Below, piece after piece: positions 54,101 through 62,454 of a stretch of 64,000 bases of DNA. How positions within the stretch are numbered: position 1 is the first letter of the stretch; every line of letters starts with the position of its first letter. The notes beneath the pieces are model-generated. The model was not told where the DNA came from and ran no database searches. It saw only the letters and a list, made by a program, of their open reading frames with translations. Both the position numbers and the translations under genes were made by a program. Source of the DNA: Undaria pinnatifida (lineage: Eukaryota > Sar > Phaeophyceae > Laminariales > Alariaceae); assembly GCA_012845835.1 (NCBI GenBank), contig JABAKD010000019.1, forward strand, positions 2,713,501-2,777,500. Reading direction: 5' to 3'.

Positions 54101-57100
54101 AGAAGGTTTTGTCAGCTGTCCCGGACCTGGTGGTGTCGGTGGACGTGGGCACTGAGGTTTCGTCATTGAAAAAGGCGTTGTCGAAAAGGGATGAGGGGTT
54201 CGCCGCGGTGCTATTCTCGGAAGCCGGGTGAGGGGCTATTGCTGCACGGTATACTTGACCACTGACCAATGCATGTTTTCCACCGCCCCTCGTTCTTGCC
54301 CCCCTCTGCCGTGGCCACTCGCTCTTCAATGGAAACCCCCAGACTGAAACTGGAAGGCTTCCCCTGCCTCGCGCATCCGAACCTAGCGGGTTATGCGGGA
54401 TAGGGGCAACGGTTCAAGCGCGCCTGCCCGCCCAAGAATCTTCCTCCTAATTCTGAGTACCTTGATGTATAATCTGATCACTTAACGCCTTCCACGACTG
54501 GAAACCTATTTTTGGGAACACGTTAACTTGGAATTAGTATATGGAGGGTTTTTGGGGCTATAAAGGGGGTAAGCTCCAGTCCAAACCACTAGTCCGAAAC
54601 TCGCTACTAATAGTATAGCGTAAATTGAAACTCTCTACTAATAGTATAGCGTAAGCTTCTATTTTTCTATCATTAGTTACTCAAGCGCTTTGAAAATCCT
54701 TGAACCGAAAACAGGAAAGCTTCTCCTGCCCTGCGCATGATAGCTAGCGGATTAAGCGGGAAGGTGGTCGCGGTTCAAGCGCGGTTGTCCAAGAGGGGAT
54801 CGGAGGAGGAAGAAGAGGAGGTGGAGGAAGGGGAGGCGAAAGACGTGCTGTCAGGGTGAGAGCGGGGTGGGGGGGTTTGTGCGATAACGTGAGGCGGTTT
54901 TGGATCCTTTATGCTGCTATATGCAGTTTTTTTGGCATTGGTAGCCGATTTAATCTTAGACTTGCAAGAAAATTGGAGAGTAGCTGTGGTTGAAGCGCGG
55001 TTGGTTGCCCCCGAGGGGATCGCAGGAGGAGGAGGAGGGAGTGGCAGGGAAGGAGAAATACGCGCTGTCCGTGTGAGAGGGGGATGGGGAGTTTGTGGGG
55101 AAACGCGGGGCGGTTTGTATCCAACATGAATTGTGTTACTGTATTATCAGCCCTTTTGGGTCTTGAAGGGAAAACCTTTGGAACTGTAGTGACGATAAAG
55201 AGTTGGTTGCAGCATCGGCCAATGAAATCAGGCCGGGGTACTTGGTAGGATGTGTGTCCTAAGCTCTCCGCGCCGGGGTCGAGTAACGCGGGGTTTCAAG
55301 CGTAACGAGCATGGTGGGGGGGAAATAGCTTGAAGCATGTACTATTTATGCATTTATCCGACAAGAAACTTGAAAGCGACTGGGACAAAAGAGAAGAAGT
55401 AGATTACCATTTGAACGGAACCGCCCGCCCGCCCTCCCTCCCTCCCTCCCTCCCTACGCCCACTCTGGTTGGTGCTTGCAGCCTTCTGGAAGGCGTGTTC
55501 AGTCTTCCGGGGGGAATTCCCTCCGTCCCCTCTCTAGTTCTCGTTGATAAACAAGCTGGCACGGGAAAACTATACGCGGGCGCGGTCGACGATGCCCAGG
55601 TATGATACACTAAGCACTAAAAAATAACAGTTCACACATCGGGCAGATGTTGTATAGATCATGTAGATCATGTAGATCATATAGATCATGTAGATCATAT
55701 AGACCATGTAGATTACGTAGATCATGTATATCCCTATGGTAGTTCATGCTTTAGATATTTCGGGGCAGATGGGTTGCTGATTTATATCACGTGTGCGAGC
55801 TAGATAATGTTTGCCGTGTCGGATCTGTACTTACTAGTTCGACAATAAATAACGACATGTGCGAAACCCCAATGTATTAGGTAGGGGATGATAATTAAAC
55901 ATCCCCGGGTGAAACAATGAATGTTTCAGTCGTTTGATCCATCTGCATGGGGATACGATAATTGCTGGTTCTTAGGTTGATGATGGCAGTACCGCATGGC
56001 TTCAATTCCTTATTGAGCTTATATTTACTTTTTTTTTTTTCCAGCTTATGCTCACTGTCGGACGAGTATTCCCGATTCATATGATCTACACGATCTAGAA
56101 GACGTTTGTCGGGTAGGATACACAATACACGGCTCTTGCGCACACGATTACCGGATGGGATCAATTTTGAATGGATCTTACATGACATTTCATAGTGGCG
56201 AATAATGAATCTAGCCGATTTGGATCGTTATCTGTCAGATGTGTAGAATATTTACTCTTTTGGGACTTGAGAGGGAGGGTATGACGAATACAATGGCGAC
56301 CATCGCTCAAAAAAAAAAATCGAAAAATGTTTGGGAATCATTAGTTTAGGCGATGATGGCCTTCGTTCGCGAGGTGGCATCTCTCGATCGTCGTCTACTT
56401 CAGCTCCAACATAACCTTCAACTTTGACTTACCTTAAACTTCAAGTGAACATTAACTTCAACGTTAACTTTCACTTTTACTTCTAGTTTTAACCTTCATG
56501 TGTCGCTATTTAACTTCGACTTCAACTTCAACTTTGACCTTGGTTAACTTTAATTTAAATTCTATTCAACTATGAGATAACTTTAATATTTCAAATCCAA
56601 TTTCGTCTTCGAGTGCAACTTAAGGTTCGAGTTTAACGTAAAATTTACATGAATCCAAGTTGAACTTAAAAGTGCGGCTTAAAATAAACTTTTATTGCTA
56701 CTCCAACTTTTGCTTGTTTCAATTGGAGCTAGAACTTCAACTTGGGCTTCAACTCGACCCTAATAGCAATGGTTGAAAACGTCGCTTGCATCTTCCACCC
56801 CCTGCGTCTATCTATCTATCTAAGTTTGCCGCACCCGTCACCATGATGGTTATCGAGTGAGATCATATTGTGCGGGGTGGAGAACCCTAACTCCGCACAA
56901 GGGGAATGATCGCATCACTTAGTGTGAATATGGTAAGGCACCCACGAAGCAGTTACATAGTAATACCCATTGCTGTCTCTGGAGTGGCCACACCAGAAAA
57001 CAAAGCAACTCATTGGCGCTGTCATCCGTAAGCAAGAAACTACTGTAGGCACAAGGTACCGAATTGCGTCTTACGAACGGTTCTTGGAAGGATGCAGTTC

Positions 57101-60100
57101 ACCCTTCACGCGACTCGCCGAACACCTCACGGCGCTTCGCGCTTGGTGCAAGCAACGTCTGCCTGGCTGGTGAAACCCTACGTGCTCCGTCCCGGGATAG
57201 TAGGGATGCGAGGGTCTATGGTCATACGACTGCAGTCATAAACAAACTGAGTACGCTCCCCGCCCCCCCTTCCGCCGCCGCCGCTGCCACCGTCACCACT
57301 TCGATCTTGTGCGTTGGTTTTATGATATCCCTAAAAAACAAAATTCGAAATCCCGAAAATGAAACACAACGCGAATTCACAGGCGATGATGGCCTTCGTT
57401 CGTGATGGTGCCGGTATCTCCCAATCGTCTAGTTCATCAACATCAACATCAGGCAGCGGAACCGGAATTGAGTACGGAGGCGTGTTGAGCTTCGACCCCG
57501 ACCACCTGGCGGTGTTGGAGAAGAACGGCACCGAGGCCCTTGTGGTGGCGTTCGTGAACGGGGGAGATACATCTGTCATCCCCGGGTGGGATGACGCCGT
57601 CAAGGGTCTCCAGGGACAGGTATGAGGCGGAATGTGGGAGGGAGGTTTCCTGGGATAGGGGTGAGGTGGAAATGAGGGGGTGGGAGGTTGGTGGGGATGG
57701 GGGGGGTGGGAGGGGGATAAGGGGAGGGACTCCAGGGAGGGAGGGAGGAAGGGGATGGGGGGAGGGGGGCGAGGGCGTGGAAGAGAGGCGGAGGAGGGAG
57801 AGGAGGAGAGGAGGGAAGGAAGGTAGGTAGGTTTTAACCGCCCTCCCAAACGATATCTGAAATATTGCTGCTGTAGACCCAAGCTACTGCAAACTTACTT
57901 GATCACACGCCCCAGCACCTCCTTTCGCCCATAACGCCATAACATATCATACCAAAACTATCGTACAAAAGCTGATGTTGTACATAGATTCAAGCTGACG
58001 TGGTTGATTGAGAAGCCCACCCTTGGCCCTGCCAGGCAGCGGAAAATTCGAAAGCTCCGAAATATTTCGCAACCTCAACCCCCCCCCCCCCCCGCCGTTT
58101 CCGTACGGCCATCACATATCATACCAAGACTGCTGTAGACTAGATACGAGCTGGCGTGGTGGACGGCGAAGCCCACCCTGCGACTTTCCAGGGAATGCGT
58201 ATGCCCTCGCAGAAACATGTCACAACCACCCCCCCTCTCTCATACCGCCATCACAAATAATATCAAAACTACTTTAAATTCGAGCTGGTGTGGTGGACTG
58301 CGAAGCCCGCCTTTCGACCTTCCAGGAGGCGGCAAATCCCGCCCCTATTATTTTTTCTGCTTTAGATTCAACTAATCGTTGCAAGGCCCACTTCTTCACA
58401 ACCCCCCGCCCGTCCCCAACCCCCATCTGCCATAACGCCACGACGCCTTCTGCTAAAAAATCTGTGCTGCTGCTGTAGATTCGAGCTGGCGTGGTGGACT
58501 GCGAAGCCCACCCTTCGGCATGCCAAGGAGCGGCAAGAAACAAGGCTCCGCACCTTCGAGTATACCCTCATGGACACGGTGCGGATAGTGACACCCGTAG
58601 CGTTCCGTCGGTGTTCGCGCCTTCTCAGGTAAGGGGGGGGGGGGGGAGGTAGAGGTGATATCAATTTTAACATGCATACCGGTATGAATTACTTCGACCG
58701 GTATCTAATGTATTGTGTGTACGTTGTGTACGGACGATCGTATGGGTGTGTTTTAACATGCCGAGTACCTCGGCTGCTGTCCATTTTGGACCACGCTAAT
58801 AGCTCGTCTGGGCTGGTCGGTGCTACTTGCCGAGTTAGTTGCGCGGTGGCTACTTTTTCCTTTGGGTTTTAAAGAGTTTCCCCCCCCTTTGACACCCCCG
58901 GGGCTTCAAGCCAACCCCACCCCCAAGGGGAACCTTGTACAATATATATATACATATATTTTTATGGGGTTGGCATGGTTTTCCAGATCACGGAGGCGGT
59001 TTGCGAGGCGGGGACGTAGTAGCCGTTCTTCCCAGCAATACGATTGAATTATACAGGTTACAGTTTGCTTGGATGTTTTCTCTGTGGCAGAATCGAACCA
59101 TCTTATGGCAATATTAAAACCAACAACGGTTGAAAGCCAAGCATAATGATCATGAACGGATGTACCGGGGTCACTATCACTCGAAAACGGTTCCGATTTG
59201 TTTTTGTCCAATCGTGTGCCTCGTGGGGTGCGTTTTTGACGTGATCTTAGAATGTGCCCGTTTTGGAGCGAAGACGGACCGGGTGAGTGAACCTTTGTTT
59301 GGCTATTGCGCTAAACTAAACTATACGGTCGTTTTGGGCTGGTCGGTGTTGCTTGCCTTGTTGCTTGCGCGGTTCGTAGTAAATGTTTGTTCTTTAGTTT
59401 ATTGAGTGATTTTTTGTGTTGTACCTGGTGTACAGCTCATAGGAACGCCCGCGCTCCCCGTTTTCAACTTGCGGCACCCCCGAGATTTCAAGCGAGCTAC
59501 ACCCGAGTCGTTCTGTAGACGGCAGCCGCCCCCAACTTTTCTTTAAAGAAATCGCCGGTTTTAAAACCAGCTCCCGGCCGTAACGCCTGAAATACGGTGC
59601 CCCTTGCCACCCTCCCAGACGTCATCGTCCGATATAGCCCTTTTGCAACCGCGAAAACACATGAAGGTGTTTTTTCATCGTGTCCTTCCTCGTGTCAAGC
59701 ATCCATGAAACGTTCGTTAAAGAAAAAAATGAAATAAAACTCTGGTTTCGGTGGGGGGAGTATCGTCGAATCGTAGAATCGAATCGTAGAATCAGTCACT
59801 CCGAAGGGGAAGGTAGCATGTGTCCATCATGGCTAATTTGCTAACCTCAACTGCTTCGCATGTTTATTTGTGTTAGTACGTGAGCATTTAGTTTTACAGA
59901 TCAAGGGGGAGGTGTTAGAGGCGGAGGCGTTTCTCCCTGACACCGTGGCCTCTCTTCCGGCGGGAACGATGCCACCATGCGAAATACCTTGACTGCTGGG
60001 TTCCTTTTTATTCACGAGTATACAAATGAACTGAACACTAGATGCCTCAACTGCTGTGCATGATATTTATGACTATGTTATACGACTTACACAGAATATA

Positions 60101-62240
60101 CGTGATGAACTGATGCATTCCTGCCACAGCCGTCAGATTTTGTCCCCCTCTAAGTTAAGGTTTCCGCGCACAGATTGATTAACATCGCCCAGTTGACCCA
60201 GGTACAAGCTACACTGCAGTTCTAAGGGGGGTCGCCGACCTATATCCTTATTGAGGACATACCCAGAAATGCGCGCGATCGGAGTGTCACACACACAGTT
60301 TGCAAATACGAGTTTCGATGGAATCTTCGATCTCACAGCTGGAGTGTGTATTTTTTTTTCATGTATATCATATGAATGTGCTCAACATGTTACATGTTAC
60401 ATGTTATGTCTGAATAATGAATGCGGGTTCCCAGGTGAAGGAGGCGGTTTCGGAGGCGGGGACTTCTCTTCCTGACGCCGTGGCCATCCTTCCGGCAGGA
60501 ACGAGCGGAATGTCGCAGGAGGTGCAGGGGTTTTTGAGCAGCGCTCTGATGGTGAGTGAGAAACCAACACATCGGGCAGATCGGATACCATTGCAGATGA
60601 TCTTTGTCTTTCATGACAGATAGGTCCCTGGTCTGTTCAGACCCCTTTGTGTGATCTGTGTGATCTGTGTATTTCAGAGCAGACAGATCCCTGGTCTGTT
60701 GAGACCCCTTTCCATGATATGTGTAATCTGTTTCTTTCAGAGCAGACAGCTCCCTGGTTTGTTGAGGCCCCATTGTATGATTTGTGTGATCTGTTTATTT
60801 CAGAGCAGACAGATCCCTGGTCTGTTCAGACCCCATGACATGGTCTGTGTGTTTCAGAGCAGACAGATCCCTGGTCTGTTCAGACCCCTCAGCGTGATCT
60901 GTGTGATCTGTTCCTTTTAGAGCAGATAGGTCCCTGGTCTGTTCAGATCCCATTGTAGATGAGCTGTGTTTTTCAGAGCAGACATCCCTGGCCTGTTCAG
61001 ATCCCATTGCATGGTCTCCGTCTTTCACAGCAGACAGATTCCTGGCCTACATATGACCATCATGGTTTATATCATGTTGCCGGATGAGAGCGTATGATCG
61101 GCACATCCCGGCACATGCTTCGTGGGTTGGATATGTACTGCACAGATCCTAACAACATAGCATGTCACAGTGACAGATTTAGGATCTATTTGATCTATAT
61201 GATCGCTATGAAGTCTATGGTCTCTATGATCTATATGGTCTATATGATCTATATGATCTATGTGATCTATGTGATCTTTGTGATCTGTATGATGTATATG
61301 ATCTTCATTATATATATATGACCTATATCATCTATATGATCTATATGGTCTATATGGCATATATGATCTATGTGGTCTATATGGTCTACATGATCTACAT
61401 GGTGATCTGTCCGATGTTCGAAAATGTTTCAAGGCGAAAATGAAATGCGAAATGCGATGCACGCTGACTCTGTGTTGTTGGCGGTAATGAGCTGGTGCTG
61501 TACCGCTGTACTAGCAGTAAGGCTGATGTGTTGATAGCACTACAGCGGTAGTACCGATGTAGGACCGCTGTTGTGGTACGTTGGACAAACGTAGTAGGAT
61601 TCCCGATGTTTTAGAAGCATTGCTGTAGTCATACGAGTAGTGCTCTTGTACTGCTCCTGCAATAGAAATACTGCCGCAGGAGTAGTTTATTGATGAAATG
61701 GTATATACCGTTGTCGTATCGATGCTGCTGTTGTGGTACTGTTGTGACAAGTACTTTTCGTCCGTCTCCTGTCCCCTTGTTCTTTCCCATTCCCCTGCCC
61801 CCTTGTTTTCTTGTCCCTTGTCCCCTTGTTTCCCGTCCCTTTACCCATTGTTTGCTATCCCCTATCCCCTCGTTTGTTTCCGTCTCTTTTCCCTTTGTTT
61901 CTCAACCCCTGCCCGCTCGTTGCCTGTCCCCTGTCCCCTTGTTTTTCCTTTCGTATACCACATTGTGTTTGGTTGCCGTCCCCCGTCCACTTATTTCCCA
62001 TCCCCTTTCCCCCTTTTCTCCTTCCCCTGTCCCCTCGATCCCCATCCCCTGTCCCCTCCTGTTTCTGCACGGCACAATTATTTGATCCTCTTGTGCGCCT
62101 ACTTTTTGTAGCAGGGGGCGGGGCCGATGGCGTTATTCGTTCTGAGCAAGAGAGATGAGCCTAGTCTTGTGGTGAAGACCATCGCGGCGGAATTTAAACC
62201 GGCCCAAATTGGCACCATGTTCATCTCTAACCCAGATCAG
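47945..62240 (+). CDS. secreted PDI-like thioredoxin-fold protein (ten exons seen, 3' end outside window)
   Basis: Exons: 47945-48108, 50632-50839, 52412-52489, 54082-54227, 54715-54855, 55482-55599, 57383-57619, 58479-58628, 60435-60551 and 62115-62240. All phases match; 495 residues so far with no stop. A signal peptide (hydrophobic LGAVLAGSLALLAG, likely cleavage after GARA, residue 28) directs it to the ER. Domain 1 is thioredoxin-like: VVLYHGSDCPQCEEM with a CPQC redox motif at 74-77 and a cis-Pro at 120 (SAPM). A b-type fold follows (about 151-220), with an acidic Glu run (229-234). After a Ser/Thr/Gly linker, domain 2 (about 315-400) keeps VVAFV, GVVDCEAH and APHLRVYPHG with its cis-Pro, but reads GGDTSVIPGW where PDI has WCGHC, so it is redox-dead. 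A further b-like segment ends the visible part. The overall a-b-a'-b' order resembles PDI/P5. The role is probably disulfide handling or client binding in the ER; the exact subfamily is uncertain. Confidence 0.85.
48905..49023. repeat. (CATCC)n pentanucleotide repeat
   Basis: About 22 CCCAT units with a few CATCA variants, in PDI-like intron 1, just upstream of the LINE copy. Confidence 0.95.
49088..50515 (+). mobile_element. 5'-truncated LINE with reverse-transcriptase remnant, poly-C tail
   Basis: GLMFADDFVGI (the FADD catalytic box) is followed by a stop, then QIQKALEYTRKWRVKSNVTK, QHMYLGVEISKGCAWDGHI and, in another frame, KLGGYKTEV and MCPCCTTIDSRTH. Several stops and shifts make it a pseudogene. 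It ends GGCAAGCAACAAATGAGTAC then G and about 14 C. The 3' 720 bp match 37330-38078. Confidence 0.85.
50632..50839 (+). CDS. PDI-like exon 2 (thioredoxin domain with CPQC)
   Basis: SVLESDSPAMVVLYHGSDC, PQCEEM, DLSKEPKLAKELGMRKSAP and MILK. The acceptor AAAAAG is preferred over the nearby GTTAG because only it restores phase with exon 1. Confidence 0.9.
50880..51945 (+). pseudogene. reiterated shadows of PDI-like exon 2 donor edge
   Basis: The exon end GTCTGCTCCCATGATTTTG then AAGGTAAAT is echoed near 50903 (GCTGCCCCCATGGTTTTCAA), 50987, 51037 (TCTGCCCCCATAGTTTTC), 51463, 51562 (CCTGCCACCATGGTTTTCAA) and 51928 (CCTGCTCCCATGGCG). Most copies keep an AAGGTA-like donor and a downstream GGGATGTTTTT block. 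Confidence 0.75.
52140..52335 (+). mobile_element. dispersed repeat (ATCCGGGGTCACTGAG family)
   Basis: Collinear with 16000-16200: TCCGGGGTCACTGAGC, CTCCCCACNACGGT.CGCG, TTTCTTCCCTCG.CGAC and CGCATCGAATTGC. It ends about 75 bp before PDI-like exon 3. Confidence 0.65.
52412..52489 (+). CDS. PDI-like exon 3
   Basis: 26 codons, VYHSASTPNPYGGLPVRSEA then YLQAFE: the last strand of domain 1 and the Y-x-G-x-R turn typical of PDI. Acceptor TTTGCAG, donor GTTAGA. Confidence 0.85.
52795..53240 (+). mobile_element. poly-C run, LINE 3' tail and SINE copy in series
   Basis: A poly-C run (about 52791-52817) is followed by a LINE 3' tail (GCGTGGTCAATG, AAGGCAAGCAACAAATGAGT, poly-C at about 52891-52901). 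Next comes a SINE copy: CCATTGCTGTCTCTGGACGT, GGATGCGGCTCACCCTTCAT and GTGAAAACCCGACGTG, ending AAATGAGTATACCCCCC. Confidence 0.75.
53330..54075. repeat. 740-bp TCCCCTATCCCC pyrimidine-rich tract
   Basis: Degenerate CCCATCCCCTATCCCCTCC repeat ending at the acceptor of PDI-like exon 4. The Pro/Ser-rich frames of up to about 300 codons through it are compositional. Confidence 0.85.
54082..54227 (+). CDS. PDI-like exon 4 (b-type fold)
   Basis: DVRALQKKVLSAVPDLVVSV to EGFAAVLFSEA plus 2 nt. Acceptor GTAAAG follows a 740-bp C-rich pyrimidine tract. Donor GTGAGG. Confidence 0.85.
54340..54430 (+). pseudogene. upstream shadow of PDI-like exon 5
   Basis: GGAAGGCTTCCCCTGCCTC, AGCGGGTTATGCGGGATAGG and AACGGTTCAAGCGCGCCTG parallel GGAAAGCTTCTCCTGCCCTG, AGCGGATTAAGCGGGAAGG and GCGGTTCAAGCGCGGTTG. 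In-frame stops are present. Confidence 0.75.
54715..54855 (+). CDS. PDI-like exon 5 (b-type fold, acidic run)
   Basis: KASPALRMIASGLSGKVVAV, QARLSKRGSEEEEEEVEEGE and AKDVLS. It begins with 1 nt completing the Gly codon of exon 4. Donor GTGAGA. Confidence 0.82.
54940..55085 (+). pseudogene. downstream shadow of PDI-like exon 5
   Basis: TGGTTGAAGCGCGGTTGG, GAGGGGATCGCAGGAGGAG and TGTCCGTGTGAGAGGGGGA parallel the 3' part of exon 5 and its donor (TGTCAGGGTGAGAGCGGGG). Confidence 0.7.
55482..55599 (+). CDS. PDI-like exon 6
   Basis: LLEGVFSLPGGIPSVPSLVL then VDKQAGTGKLYAGAVDDAQ. Acceptor CTTGCAG follows a CCCT run; donor GTATGA. Confidence 0.85.
55635..56243. mobile_element. MITE family 3, medium copy
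   Basis: Left end CACATCGGGCAGAT; right end ATCTGTCAGATGTG. An ATAGATCATGTAGATCATGT microsatellite is expanded near the left end. Confidence 0.55.
56346..56400 (+). pseudogene. shadow of PDI-like exon 7 acceptor edge
   Basis: GGCGATGATGGCCTTCGTTC then GCGAGGTGGCATCTCTCGA matches GGCGATGATGGCCTTCGTTC then GTGATGGTGCCGGTATCTC at the true exon, 1.04 kb downstream. Confidence 0.85.
56400..56765. repeat. AACTTCAACTTTGACTT repeat
   Basis: Degenerate 6/12-bp repeat that begins exactly where the exon 7 shadow ends, at a position where the true exon has TCATCAACATCAACATC. Confidence 0.75.
56837..57256 (+). mobile_element. poly-C-tailed SINE, near full length, uninterrupted
   Basis: Reference copy of about 420 bp ending CAAACTGAGTACGCTCCCCG then C-rich. 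It provides the empty site for the MITE in the copy at 4840. It lies in PDI-like intron 6, with its tail 127 bp before exon 7. Confidence 0.8.
57383..57619 (+). CDS. PDI-like exon 7 (start of redox-dead thioredoxin domain)
   Basis: AMMAFVRDGAGISQSSSSST, then YGGVLSFDPDHLAVLEKNGT, EALVVAFVNGGDTSVIPGWD and DAVKGLQGQ. The CXXC position is replaced. Donor GTATGA, followed by about 210 nt of G-rich DNA. Confidence 0.9.
57620..57830. repeat. G-rich tract after PDI-like exon 7 donor
   Basis: GGAGGGAGGTTTCCTGGG, GGTGGGAGGTTGGTGGGG and GGAGGGAGGGAGGAAGGGG. Purine-rich on the sense strand, starting within 10 nt of the splice donor. Confidence 0.8.
57960..58460 (+). pseudogene. tandem shadows of PDI-like exon 8 acceptor edge (three to four)
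   Basis: TAGATTCAAGCTGACGTGG then TTGATTGAGAAGCCCACCC (about 57985), GATACGAGCTGGCGTGGTGG then ACGGCGAAGCCCACCC (about 58144), AATTCGAGCTGGTGTGGTGG then ACTGCGAAGCCCGCC (about 58277), and a weaker TAGATTCAACTAATC (about 58364). Each keeps the TAG acceptor region but lacks a full open exon. Confidence 0.8.
58479..58628 (+). CDS. PDI-like exon 8 (rest of redox-dead domain)
   Basis: IRAGVVDCEAHPSACQGAAR, NKAPHLRVYPHGHGADSDTR and SVPSVFAPSQ. Acceptor CTGCTGTAG, donor GTAAGG, phase 0. Confidence 0.85.
58975..59040 (+). pseudogene. shadow 1 of PDI-like exon 9
   Basis: TTTTCCAGATCACGGAGGCG then GTTTGCGAGGCGGGGACG, followed by an in-frame TAG and the block CCGTTCTTCCCAGCAA. Confidence 0.75.
59893..59990 (+). 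pseudogene. shadow 2 of PDI-like exon 9
   Basis: TTTACAGATCAAGGGGGAGG, GGCGGAGGCGTTTCTCCCTG, ACACCGTGGCCTCTCTTCCG and GCGGGAACGA align with the true exon over about 80 bp. Confidence 0.8.
60180..60360 (+). mobile_element. SINE family 2, copy 2
   Basis: AACATCGCCCAGTTGACCCA, GGTCGCCGACCTATATCC, GCGCGATCGGAGTGTCACAC and CTCACAGCTGGAGTGTGTAT, collinear with 47027-47205. Confidence 0.7.
60435..60551 (+). CDS. PDI-like exon 9
   Basis: VKEAVSEAGTSLPDAVAILP then AGTSGMSQEVQGFLSSALM. Acceptor TTCCCAG, donor GTGAGT. A MITE begins 17 bp after the exon. Confidence 0.85.
60568..61417. mobile_element. MITE family 3, longest copy with two internal arrays
   Basis: Ends ACATCGGGCAGATC and GATCTGTCCGATGT. 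It contains about seven units of a 60-70 bp repeat (AGCAGACAGATCCCTGGTC, TGTTCAGACCCC) and a GATCTATATGATCTATATG microsatellite (61180-61400). Confidence 0.65.
61755..62065. repeat. CCCCTTGTTTCCCGTCCC pyrimidine-rich tract
   Basis: About 310 bp of degenerate TCCCCTTGTTTTCTTG repeat ending some 50 bp before the exon 10 acceptor. Confidence 0.8.
62115..62240 (+). CDS. PDI-like exon 10 (last exon visible)
   Basis: GAGPMALFVLSKRDEPSLVV then KTIAAEFKPAQIGTMFISNP and DQ, a b-type thioredoxin-fold half. Acceptor GTAGCAG, donor GTGAGC. The continuation must lie beyond 64000. Confidence 0.85.
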
Positions 62241-62274
62241 GTGAGCTCTTGACATACATCAATGTCAGACAGTA

Positions 62275-62345
62275 GTGGTAGTGGTCCTTCCATAGCGCCG
62301 GCTGAGTGGTACCGGGTCGCCTGCTATAGTGCGATGTGAAATCGC
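62275..62345. mobile_element. MITE family 2, left-end fragment
   Basis: GTAGTGGTCCTTCCATAGCG then CCGGCTGAGTGGTACCGG and GCCTGCTATAGTGCGATG, just downstream of PDI-like exon 10. Confidence 0.55.
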
Positions 62346-62454
62346 TTGGCGACCGATGCTACGCTAGAGGTGCACGCTTTTGTTGTTGTTGTTGTTGTTG
62401 TTGTTGTTGCTGCTGCTGAGGCTCCTTCCTCACTTGAGGAGCTCTATCAACCCC

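Noticed and set aside
53108-54231. Pro/Ser/Leu-rich frames up to about 310 codons
   Set aside because: Translations of the TCCCC repeat. Only the last 48 codons (exon 4 of the PDI-like gene) are real.
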